A stretch of 5,648 nucleotides of DNA from Candidatus Aerophobota bacterium (GTDB lineage Bacteria > Aerophobota > Aerophobia > Aerophobales > B3-G15). Location: positions 1 to 5,648 of the forward strand of contig QMQA01000096.1 in assembly GCA_003648845.1 (NCBI GenBank), written 5' to 3'. Of this stretch, positions 1 to 5,648 are shown one piece after another. Position 1 is the stretch's first letter, and each line of letters starts with the position of its first letter. The position numbers and the translations under genes were made by a program. The notes under the pieces are model-generated. The model saw only the letters and a list, made by a program, of their open reading frames with translations. It was not told the origin of the DNA and made no database searches.

Positions 1-1684
1 GGTAAACTGTTATTCCTTTGCAGCCAAGCTTATAAGACAAAACAAAGGCATCTTTTATCTCATTTTTTGTGGTATGATTGGGTAGATTGATGGTTTTAGA
101 AACTGCGTTGTCAGTATATTTTTGAAATGCGGCCTGCATCTTTATATGATCTTGATAGGAGATATCAAGAGCTGTTACAAAGACCTTCTTCACTTCCTCC
201 GGTACTTCGGGTATTTTCTGACAGCTCCCGTTATTTTCAACTATCTTTTTTACAAGCTCCTCGGAATAAAATCCCTTCTCTCGAGCAACCTTCTCAAAAT
301 CACTGTTAATATAAAGAAGTCTTTCTCCCTCCAGGACTTCTTTGTGATAAATCAGGCTAAAAAGAGGCTCAACTCCTGAGGAACAGTCAGCAATCATGGA
401 TATACTGCCGGTAGGAGCGATGGTGGTAGTAGTGGCATTTCTCACCTTTAAATTTTTTTTATCCCATAGACTTTCCTTGAAATTGGGAAATACCCCTCTT
501 TCTCTGGCTAGCTCCTGTGAGGCCTTTTTAGATTCATCCTGAATGAAGCTCATCACTTTTTCGGCTAAATTCAATCCCTTTTTGGAATTGTAAGGTATAT
601 CAAGTTTTATTAACATATCGGCAAATCCCATTACCCCCAGTCCGATTTTTCTATTAGCTTTGGTATTTTTCTCAATCTGGGGAAGAGGGTATTTGTTGGC
701 ATCAATAACATTGTCCAGAAAGTGTACAGCAGTGTGAACCACCCTGCGCAGTTTATCCCAGTTTATTTTGCCATCTTTTACCATCCTGGCAAGGTTTATA
801 CTTCCAAGATTGCAGCTCTCATATGGAAGAAGTGGTTGTTCCCCGCAGGGGTTGGTTGACTCTATTTTGCCCACATGAAAAGTAGGGTTAAACTGATTTA
901 TTCTGTCAAGGAAAATAAGGCCTGGTTCACCATTTTTCCAGGCCATCTCTGCTATTTTATCAAGAACCTCAGCGGCGTTTAGTTTTCCTGTAATCTGACC
1001 GGTTCGTGGATCAATAAGCTCATAATCCTCTCCTTTTTGGGCAGCTTCCATAAAACTATCACTTACTGCCACTGAAATATTAAAATTTTTAAGCTCTCCC
1101 TCTTTTTCCTTGCAGGTTATAAATTCCATGATATCAGGATGAGTTACCTCGAGTATCCCCATATTGGCTCCACGCCTCCTACCTCCCTGTTTTATAGCCT
1201 CAGTAGAGGCATCAAATACTCTCATAAAGGAAACAGGACCACTTGCCACCCCTGAGGTTGTTCCTACAGGACTTCCCTTAGGTCTTATTCTGCTAAAGGA
1301 AAATCCTGTTCCTCCACCTGATTTGTGAATGATAGCTGTATGTTTTATTGCCTCATAAATTGATTCAATAGAATCATCCACTGAAAGGACAAAGCAGGCA
1401 GACAGTTGCTGCAAACCCGTCCCAGCATTCATAAGAGTAGGAGAATTAGGTAGAAATTGAAGGCTGGTCATCATATGGTAGAAATTTTCTTCCACCTCTT
1501 TTATCTCTTTCTGACTTTTTCCATATTTTTTTTCAACAAGAGCAATATTCCTGGCAACTCTTTTGAACATCTCCTGTGGTGTTTCTATAATATTTCCATC
1601 CTTGTCCTTTTGCAGGTATCTTTTCTCTAAGACCCTTAAGGCATTTTCTGATAAACTTAGCTTGTTTAAAGAATTCCTGGACAT
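1..1684 (-). CDS. nrdJ: Adenosylcobalamin-dependent (class II) ribonucleoside reductase, 3'-truncated by the window edge
   Basis: Reduces ribonucleotides to deoxyribonucleotides for DNA synthesis, using coenzyme B12 to make the active-site radical, so it works without oxygen. I translated the minus strand by hand from the ATG at 1684: the frame is open for 561 codons and runs off the left edge at a KGITVY motif. The missing part should hold the C-terminal cysteine-rich redox tail. Visible landmarks are NSPTLMNAG (80-88), the first redox cysteine C97 (LSACF), [14 protein letters not shown] (122-135), GGRRRGANM (167-175), the catalytic N278-P-C280-G-E282 triad, the second redox cysteine C291 (ESCNLGSIN) and the substrate-phosphate loop APTGSIS (423-429). 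The 11-residue C280-C291 spacing matches class II enzymes. There is no N-terminal ATP-cone. The SD AAAGG (1694-1698) lies 9 nt before the ATG. It follows the thi4-like gene by 21 bp with no room for a cobalamin riboswitch, so co-transcription is likely. Confidence 0.95.
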   Translation of the reverse strand, partial: MSRNSLNKLSLSENALRVLEKRYLQKDKDGNIIETPQEMFKRVARNIALVEKKYGKSQKEIKEVEENFYHMMTSLQFLPNSPTLMNAGTGLQQLSACFVLSVDDSIESIYEAIKHTAIIHKSGGGTGFSFSRIRPKGSPVGTTSGVASGPVSFMRVFDASTEAIKQGGRRRGANMGILEVTHPDIMEFITCKEKEGELKNFNISVAVSDSFMEAAQKGEDYELIDPRTGQITGKLNAAEVLDKIAEMAWKNGEPGLIFLDRINQFNPTFHVGKIESTNPCGEQPLLPYESCNLGSINLARMVKDGKINWDKLRRVVHTAVHFLDNVIDANKYPLPQIEKNTKANRKIGLGVMGFADMLIKLDIPYNSKKGLNLAEKVMSFIQDESKKASQELARERGVFPNFKESLWDKKNLKVRNATTTTIAPTGSISMIADCSSGVEPLFSLIYHKEVLEGERLLYINSDFEKVAREKGFYSEELVKKIVENNGSCQKIPEVPEEVKKVFVTALDISYQDHIKMQAAFQKYTDNAVSKTINLPNHTTKNEIKDAFVLSYKLGCKGITVY

Positions 1685-1705
1685 TTTAAGATACCTTTCT
1701 TTTCC

Positions 1706-2482
1706 CTATTTTTTAGAATTTAAAATGAGCTCAGCCGCTTTCTTTCCGGAAAGCAGCATCCCTCCGAATACAGGTCCCATTCTCGGTGCTCCAAATACAG
1801 CGTTGGCGGCCATTCCGCTGACATACAATCCTGGATAGACCTCTCTGGTACAATCAAGTATAGCTTTCTCACCTTTCTCTGCCCACATAGGTCCCTCTCC
1901 TACTATTTTCCCCGTAGGAGTGTTTAATCTGATACTTCCTCTTTTCTCAAGCATCCTGACCACTTCACATCCATGACCCGTAGCATCTACAGCCACCTCA
2001 CAGCTAACAGCTACAGGGTCAACGTGCAGGTTAGCCATCCTGACTGGTTCCCAATTAATAACCAGCCCTTTAATTTTTCCCTCCTTTACCACAACATCTT
2101 CTACGCCTATGAGATTAAATATTTTAACTCCTTTTCGGAGAGCTTTAAGTGTCAGGGAGGAGATGGCTTCAAGAGAATTTGCTACATAATAACCTTTTTG
2201 ATAAGGAAAATAGCTAATTTCCATTTCTTCCAGAATTTCCCGGGCAGGTTCTTGAACCACTATTTTATTAAACATTATTCCTCCTCCGGGCATTCCTCCG
2301 CCAACTCTCAGGTTTTTCTCAAAAATAACTACCCTTACACCTGCCTTTGCCAGATAATAACCAGCAGTCAAGCCAGCCGGGCCAGCTCCTGCAATAGCTA
2401 CCTCACACCTCAGGCTGTCCTTGAATTCATTGAAGAAGGTATCCACAATTGCCTCAGAGATTGTTACATCATCAAGTTTCAT
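1706..2482 (-). CDS. thi4: Thi4-family sulfide-dependent ADP-thiazole synthase
   Basis: Likely makes the thiazole half of thiamin from NAD, glycine and a sulfur source. The protein has 258 residues, normal for prokaryotic Thi4. It has an N-terminal Rossmann dinucleotide loop GAGPAG (32-37), an acidic adenosine-ribose ligand E55 (VVIFEK), the glycine-rich GGGMPGGGIMF (61-71), the catalytic-loop segment LHVDP (152-156), VDATGH (165-170) and the family C-terminal stretch GMAANAVFGAPRMGPVFGG (223-241). At the position where yeast Thi4 carries its sacrificial cysteine, this protein has H153. In archaeal and bacterial homologues such His-type enzymes are iron-dependent, catalytic and take free sulfide. 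The ATG is preceded by GGAGAG (2489-2494) with a 6 nt spacer. It starts 15 bp after the mnmA stop, so it is almost certainly co-transcribed, and no TPP riboswitch fits in that gap. Archaeal members were once annotated as ribose-1,5-bisphosphate isomerase; the Thi4 motifs favour thiazole synthesis. Confidence 0.9.
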   Translation of the reverse strand: MKLDDVTISEAIVDTFFNEFKDSLRCEVAIAGAGPAGLTAGYYLAKAGVRVVIFEKNLRVGGGMPGGGIMFNKIVVQEPAREILEEMEISYFPYQKGYYVANSLEAISSLTLKALRKGVKIFNLIGVEDVVVKEGKIKGLVINWEPVRMANLHVDPVAVSCEVAVDATGHGCEVVRMLEKRGSIRLNTPTGKIVGEGPMWAEKGEKAILDCTREVYPGLYVSGMAANAVFGAPRMGPVFGGMLLSGKKAAELILNSKK

Positions 2483-2497
2483 CTTTTTCTCTCCAGT

Positions 2498-3577
2498 TTA
2501 GGTTATATTTTGTCTTATAACTTTTTCAATCCATCCTCCACCAAGCAAGGTATCTCCCTCATAAAAAACAGCTGCCTGTCCCGGAGTAATAGCCCACTGG
2601 GGACGAAGAAAATCGACCCTCCATTTTCCCCCTCCCAGGGGATAAATCTGAGCTAAGGCCTCCGGATGTTGATATCTTATTTTCACCCTGGCATAAAAAG
2701 GCTTTTTGGGTTCAGGAATGCTCACCCAGTTAACTTTTGATACATGCATACTTTGAGCATATACATCCTTTCTTTCTCCTATCACGATAGCGTTTTCTTC
2801 CTTTTTGATTTGTATTACATACGCCGGTTTTTTTCTTCCTCCACAGAGTCTTTTTCTCTGACCAATAGTAAAAAGATGTATTCCTGAATGCTTACCCACC
2901 ACTTTACCACTCTTATCCAGTATTAAACCCGGTCTGACAAATTCTGGTTTTACTCTTTTCAGAAATTCATTATAATCTTTTTGAGTGATAAAGCAAATTT
3001 CCTGACTTTCTTTTTTGTCACGGACGGGAAGCTTAATATCAGCTGCTATCTGGCGGACCTCTTTTTTGGTAAGATTGGAAAGAGGGAAAATTATACGGGA
3101 TAGCTGTTGCTGAGATAAAGGAAAGAGAAAATAGGATTGTTCTTTTTTTGTATCTCTGCCTCTTTTGAGAGAATACCTCTGATTAAATGGGTTAGGTTCC
3201 ACTCTCGCATAGTGGCCAGTAGCAACAAAGGAAGCGTCCAGCTGTTTTGCCTTTTCCAGCAGTACCCCAAATTTAATTTTTTCATTGCAAACAATACAGG
3301 GGTTGGGAGTTCGTGCATTAAGGTATTCCTGGCAAAAGTATTCCACTACTTCCTTTTCAAATTCTTTCTTAAGGTCAAGAGTGTAAAGAGGAATAGATAA
3401 TTTATGAGCTACCCTGCGAGCATCTTCAGCATTATTTAAACCGCAGTACCTTCCACCCTCCTCCCACAGCTTCATATTTATACCAATTACCTCATATCCG
3501 GATTTTACCAACAGGAAGGCAGCCGTTGAACTGTCCACACCCCCGCTCATAGCTACCAGTACCCTTTCTTTACTCAA
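2498..3577 (-). CDS. mnmA: tRNA-specific 2-thiouridylase MnmA
   Basis: ATP-dependent cytoplasmic enzyme that adenylates and thiolates U34 of tRNA-Lys, -Glu and -Gln to give s2U. The 359 residues are the normal length. The N-terminal PP-loop is SGGVDSS (11-17), followed by NPCIVCNEKIKFG (92-104), GHYAR (121-125), the KEQSYFLF segment (145-152) and ESQEICFI (190-197); the C-terminal beta-barrel region ends near the stop. C97 and C195 match the catalytic and cysteine-persulfide positions of E. coli MnmA. C94 makes the first motif CxxC rather than the DxxC of E. coli. The start is TTG at 3577: GAGGTG (3585-3590) sits 7 nt upstream, and the next in-frame ATG (3550) would remove the first beta-strand before the PP-loop. 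It lies 27 bp after the NIL-ferredoxin gene and 15 bp before thi4. No cysteine desulfurase gene adjoins it, unlike many Firmicutes. Confidence 0.96.
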   Translation of the reverse strand: MSKERVLVAMSGGVDSSTAAFLLVKSGYEVIGINMKLWEEGGRYCGLNNAEDARRVAHKLSIPLYTLDLKKEFEKEVVEYFCQEYLNARTPNPCIVCNEKIKFGVLLEKAKQLDASFVATGHYARVEPNPFNQRYSLKRGRDTKKEQSYFLFPLSQQQLSRIIFPLSNLTKKEVRQIAADIKLPVRDKKESQEICFITQKDYNEFLKRVKPEFVRPGLILDKSGKVVGKHSGIHLFTIGQRKRLCGGRKKPAYVIQIKKEENAIVIGERKDVYAQSMHVSKVNWVSIPEPKKPFYARVKIRYQHPEALAQIYPLGGGKWRVDFLRPQWAITPGQAAVFYEGDTLLGGGWIEKVIRQNIT

Positions 3578-3584
3578 AGAACAT

Positions 3585-3590
3585 CACCTC
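3585..3590 (-). promoter_or_regulatory. Ribosome binding site fixing the TTG start of mnmA
   Basis: GAGGTG lies 7 nt before TTG at 3577. An ATG directly abutting the SD (3584) is out of frame and would encode only four residues before TAA (MFFE), so it cannot be the mnmA start. The in-frame TTG is the best choice. Confidence 0.75.
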
Positions 3591-3604
3591 AAGCGGAAGA
3601 TGCC

Positions 3605-4009
3605 TTAAAAAATAATTTCTATAGCCCGGTAGGGGCAGGCCTGAACACAGATTCCACAGGCTATGCATTTTTCATCATTGAAAGAAACAACTCTCTCTTT
3701 CCTTTCTATACTAAAAGCACCTACCGGACAAAGAGGCACGCACGCGGTGCAGTGGGTGCATTTTTCAGGGCTCCATTTGATCTCCTGAACAAGGGGTTTA
3801 ACCTCAACTCCTACCCTGTTAAGGTAATCTACACCTTTATTTATGGCACTCTCTTCTCCACTTACCTCCAGGTCTAATCTTCCTTCTTCATCAGGAGTAA
3901 TTTTTGCCTTAATAATATTAACTACCAGCTCATAATCCTTAACCAGTCTGTATGTTATGGGTTCACTGACAAGATGACGGGGGAATGAAAGGGATAATTT
4001 CTTTTTCAT
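3605..4009 (-). CDS. NIL-domain protein with two [4Fe-4S] ferredoxin motifs
   Basis: A 134-residue soluble protein. Residues 1 to about 75 resemble the NIL domain (the small ACT-like ligand-binding fold at the C-terminus of methionine ABC transporter ATPases such as MetN). The rest is a bacterial-type 2x[4Fe-4S] ferredoxin: C84-x2-C87-x2-C90-x3-C94-P and C115-x2-C118-x2-C121-x3-C125-P, all eight ligands intact. The same architecture is the iron-sulfur partner of the COG1900 (DUF39) protein that makes homocysteine from aspartate semialdehyde and sulfide in Methanosarcina and some anaerobic bacteria. That partner is not in this window. The position between an Rrf2 regulator and mnmA suggests a role in sulfur or electron supply; this is inference. 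I chose the ATG at 4009, because AAGGAG is 7 nt upstream; the in-frame ATG at 4015 would leave 1 nt. Domain call is firm, function is not. Confidence 0.88.
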   Translation of the reverse strand: MKKKLSLSFPRHLVSEPITYRLVKDYELVVNIIKAKITPDEEGRLDLEVSGEESAINKGVDYLNRVGVEVKPLVQEIKWSPEKCTHCTACVPLCPVGAFSIERKERVVSFNDEKCIACGICVQACPYRAIEIIF

Positions 4010-4016
4010 GAGCATA

Positions 4017-4022
4017 CTCCTT
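4017..4022 (-). promoter_or_regulatory. Ribosome binding site of the NIL-ferredoxin gene
   Basis: AAGGAG is 7 nt from the ATG at 4009 but only 1 nt from the in-frame ATG at 4015, so it selects the shorter form of the protein. Confidence 0.7.
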
Positions 4023-4039
4023 CTTAAAAATTGGAGAGG

Positions 4040-4495
4040 TTAAATATAGAACATATAATCGTGATCAACAGCAGTTGAAAGGTCTTTTGCCCACTCACAA
4101 AGATCCTTGAGAGTGGTGCCCTCCAGAACTTCTCTTATTTTTTTATCCAATTTCTTCCAGAGAAAATAAGCAACACAGCTATTAATGCGCTTACATTGGC
4201 TATTCTCTGACTCATCAACACAAAAAACAGGGCTAAGCGATTCCTCCAGTACTAAGATAATGTCAATTATTTTAATATCCTCGGGTTTTCTGGCCAGAAT
4301 AAATCCTCCTCCAGGTCCTCTTACACTGCGCACCAGTTTAGCTTTATTTAGCTGATTTAAAATCTGTTCCAGATAAGAAAGAGGTATTTCTTGACGCTGG
4401 GAAATAGTTTTTACAGAAACAGGGTAAGAGCCGTAATTTTTGGCCAGCTCAAACATGGCCCTCACCCCATACCTTCCTTTTGTGGAAATCTTCAT
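4040..4495 (-). CDS. Rrf2/IscR-family transcriptional regulator with putative Fe-S cysteines
   Basis: A 151-residue DNA-binding regulator. It opens with the family signature MKISTKGRYGVRAM, has a winged helix-turn-helix with VSVKTISQRQEIPLSYLEQI (26-45) as the recognition region, and the wing VRGPGGGFILAR (58-69). C92, C101 and C107 form C-x8-C-x5-C, at the place where IscR holds its [2Fe-2S] cluster with C-x5-C-x5-C. The residue three after the last cysteine, a histidine ligand in E. coli IscR, is Y110 here. The C-terminus DYMFYI is typical of the family. CymR, the Firmicutes cysteine regulator of the same family, lacks these cysteines, so an Fe-S or redox sensor is more likely than a plain CymR. 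The ATG has AGGA (4503-4506) 7 nt upstream. It lies between cysK and the NIL-ferredoxin gene and probably regulates itself and these sulfur genes. Its ligand and targets are not shown by the sequence. Confidence 0.92.
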   Translation of the reverse strand: MKISTKGRYGVRAMFELAKNYGSYPVSVKTISQRQEIPLSYLEQILNQLNKAKLVRSVRGPGGGFILARKPEDIKIIDIILVLEESLSPVFCVDESENSQCKRINSCVAYFLWKKLDKKIREVLEGTTLKDLCEWAKDLSTAVDHDYMFYI

Positions 4496-4505
4496 TTGTT
4501 TTTCC

Positions 4506-4533
4506 TGTAAATATTTTTTTACAAAATGGTAAA
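4506..4533. promoter_or_regulatory. Overlapping inverted repeats ahead of the Rrf2 gene, candidate operator
   Basis: Two overlapping dyads share one half-site: TGTAAA-N6-TTTACA (4506-4523) and TTTAC-N6-GTAAA (4518-4533). The half-sites alternate at 11-12 bp, close to one helical turn, which is what a dimeric regulator binding one DNA face would need. The array ends directly at the SD of the Rrf2 gene, which would suit autorepression. It does not match the IscR or CymR consensus I know, and the AT-rich context makes chance repeats possible. Confidence 0.3.
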
Positions 4534-4582
4534 TTATCTTACTCTCAGGATTGCTTAAAGATTAGAAAAATAATCAATTTTG

Positions 4583-5548
4583 TCAAGATAGTTTGATAGA
4601 TGGGCCTGGAGATTCTCCTGATAATTTAAAAACTCCTGTGGAGGTATACCTCTCACCAGTGTCAGGAAGGATAACTACAATAACTTTACCCTTGTGCTCC
4701 TTTTTCCTGGCTATCTTTAAAGCTGCACAGAGTGCTGCCCCACTGGATATTCCTGCCAGAATTCCCTCTACTCTGGCCAGCTTCTGGGCTATTTGTATAG
4801 ATTCCGAATAACTTATCTTTACTATCTCATCTATCAATTCAAGATCAAGTACCTGAGGAATAAATCCTGCCCCTATTCCTTGAATTTTGTGAGGACCAGG
4901 AGACTCTCCAGAGAGAACGGCAGATTCGGCAGGTTCCACTGCAATGATCCAGACTGAGGGTTTTCTCTCTTTGATATATTGAGCAATCCCGGTGATCGTT
5001 CCACCTGTACCTACTCCCGCAACCACCATATCCACTCTTCCTTCCGTATCATCCCATATTTCTTTACCCGTGGTTCTTCTGTGAACGGCAGGATTAGCCG
5101 GGTTGCGGAACTGTTGTGGAACAAACACTTTAGGGTTTTGCATTGCCATCTCTTCGGTTTTCTTGATTGCTCCTTTCATACCTTCTTCTGCAGGAGTTAA
5201 AATCAAATCTGCTCCAAAAGCCTCAAATAAGCTCTTCCTTTCATCGCTCATATTCTCGGGCATAACTATAATAAGCTTATAACCCTTCACTGCACAAACA
5301 GAGGCAAGAGCAATACCTGTATTTCCGCTGGTAGGCTCAACTATTATTGATTCACCGGGTTTAATAAGTCCTCCTTTCTCTGCAGCTTCTATCATGGCAA
5401 GACCTACCCTATCTTTTACACTGCCACAGGGATTGAAAAACTCAAGCTTGGCTATAATCTCAACATCCAAGTCCTTTGCTATCCTGCTAAGCTTAACCAT
5501 AGGTGTCTTACCAATGGTCTGGGTAATATCCTCGTAGATTCTGCCCAT
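4583..5548 (-). CDS. cysK: Cysteine synthase (O-acetylserine sulfhydrylase), CysK type
   Basis: PLP enzyme that joins sulfide to O-acetylserine to give cysteine and acetate; 321 residues. Visible sites are the PLP lysine K45 in NPCGSVKDR (39-47), the substrate loop TSGNTG (73-78), the PLP-phosphate loop GTGGT (180-184), [10 protein letters not shown] (220-229), the SSGAAL motif (268-273), and [10 protein letters not shown] (295-304). The usual family end is near ERYLSTxLF; here about a dozen residues follow, and LSGESPGP occurs twice, at 212-219 (next to HKIQG) and at 309-316 in the tail. I prefer ATG at 5548 over TTG at 5554: TAAGG (5556-5560) is 7 nt from the ATG and 1 nt from the TTG. It is the first gene after the promoter. 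CysM-like or O-phosphoserine-using relatives cannot be fully excluded, but the motifs are typical of CysK. Confidence 0.95.
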   Translation of the reverse strand: MGRIYEDITQTIGKTPMVKLSRIAKDLDVEIIAKLEFFNPCGSVKDRVGLAMIEAAEKGGLIKPGESIIVEPTSGNTGIALASVCAVKGYKLIIVMPENMSDERKSLFEAFGADLILTPAEEGMKGAIKKTEEMAMQNPKVFVPQQFRNPANPAVHRRTTGKEIWDDTEGRVDMVVAGVGTGGTITGIAQYIKERKPSVWIIAVEPAESAVLSGESPGPHKIQGIGAGFIPQVLDLELIDEIVKISYSESIQIAQKLARVEGILAGISSGAALCAALKIARKKEHKGKVIVVILPDTGERYTSTGVFKLSGESPGPSIKLS

Positions 5549-5555
5549 CTCCAAA

Positions 5556-5560
5556 CCTTA
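5556..5560 (-). promoter_or_regulatory. Ribosome binding site of cysK, in a small dyad
   Basis: TAAGG is 7 nt before ATG 5548 and supports that start over TTG 5554. It forms the loop between CCAAA and TTTGG arms (5551-5565), a weak 5-bp stem. Confidence 0.6.
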
Positions 5561-5591
5561 TTTGGTTAAAATAGGATTTGCTAATACCTAA

Positions 5592-5619
5592 ATTTTAAAT
5601 AAATGGTTCATTCTGTCAA
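5592..5619 (-). promoter_or_regulatory. Sigma70/sigmaA-type promoter of cysK
   Basis: On the minus strand a perfect -35 TTGACA (5614-5619) is followed by a 16 nt spacer and a -10 of TAAAAT (5592-5597), five of six matches to TATAAT. Transcription would begin near 5585, giving a leader of about 35 nt before ATG 5548. That is too short for a T-box or SAM riboswitch. The operon genes downstream could be read from here. Confidence 0.6.
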
Positions 5620-5648
5620 ATACTCAGCCATACTTTCTAAAACTTTGA

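Noticed and set aside
122..379. Plus-strand open frames of 60 and 85 codons near the left edge.
   Set aside because: They lie wholly inside nrdJ on the opposite strand, whose translation matches a known family throughout.
1685..1705. Cobalamin riboswitch before nrdJ or TPP riboswitch before thi4.
   Set aside because: The gaps are 21 and 15 bp, far too short for either element.
1973..2656. A 227-codon plus-strand open frame across the thi4/mnmA junction.
   Set aside because: Its composition has no recognisable motif and it is antisense to two well-supported genes and their junction.
4534..4582. A separate promoter or terminator for the Rrf2 gene in the 87-bp gap after cysK.
   Set aside because: GATAAT- or TAAGAT-like -10 boxes exist, but no acceptable -35 sits at 16-18 nt, and there is no GC-rich hairpin followed by a T-run. 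The region is simply AT-rich.
5549..5554. TTG at 5554 as cysK start (adds two residues).
   Set aside because: Only 1 nt separates the SD TAAGG from this TTG, against 7 nt for the ATG at 5548.
5608..5648. Possible end of an upstream minus-strand gene: an open frame from 5646 reading KVLESMAEYLTE to TGA at 5608-5610.
   Set aside because: Only 12 codons are visible, an open frame of that length is expected about half the time by chance, and the -35 box of the cysK promoter lies inside it. It could be real, but the window cannot show it.

Overview
The window is one stretch of AT-rich bacterial DNA. Every supported gene reads on the minus strand, so transcription runs from high to low coordinates. 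In transcription order the genes are cysteine synthase (cysK-like, 5548-4583), an Rrf2/IscR-type regulator (4495-4040), a small NIL-domain plus 2x[4Fe-4S] ferredoxin (4009-3605), the tRNA 2-thiouridylase mnmA (3577-2498), a Thi4-type thiazole synthase (2482-1706), and an adenosylcobalamin-dependent ribonucleotide reductase nrdJ (1684 to the left edge, C-terminus missing). From the regulator onward the gaps are only 15-30 bp and each gene has its own Shine-Dalgarno site. This looks like one operon. cysK is separated from the regulator by 87 bp and has a good sigma70/sigmaA-type promoter upstream.

The genes point to an anaerobic or microaerophilic bacterium: a B12-dependent class II reductase, a histidine-type (sulfide-using) Thi4, a ferredoxin, and a regulator with the three cysteines of Fe-S-binding Rrf2 proteins. 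The AT bias, AGA/AGG and ATA codons, strong SD sites and one well-supported TTG start fit Clostridia-like Firmicutes or deep-branching thermophile-associated phyla such as Atribacterota or Thermotogota. The sequence does not settle the phylum.

The theme is sulfur handling. CysK fixes sulfide into cysteine. MnmA puts sulfur on tRNA U34. Thi4 puts sulfur into the thiamin thiazole ring. NIL-ferredoxins are known from sulfide-to-homocysteine assimilation in anaerobes. The Rrf2 protein is a plausible Fe-S or cysteine-status sensor. In many Firmicutes a cysteine desulfurase lies between the Rrf2 gene (cymR) and mnmA. Here the NIL-ferredoxin takes that place, which suggests that sulfur delivery may be sulfide-based rather than cysteine-desulfurase-based. 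That idea is the main hypothesis of this report and is inference, not demonstrated by sequence.

No RNA genes, mobile elements, CRISPR arrays, riboswitches or clear terminators were found. No stretch over 300 bp lacks a gene.
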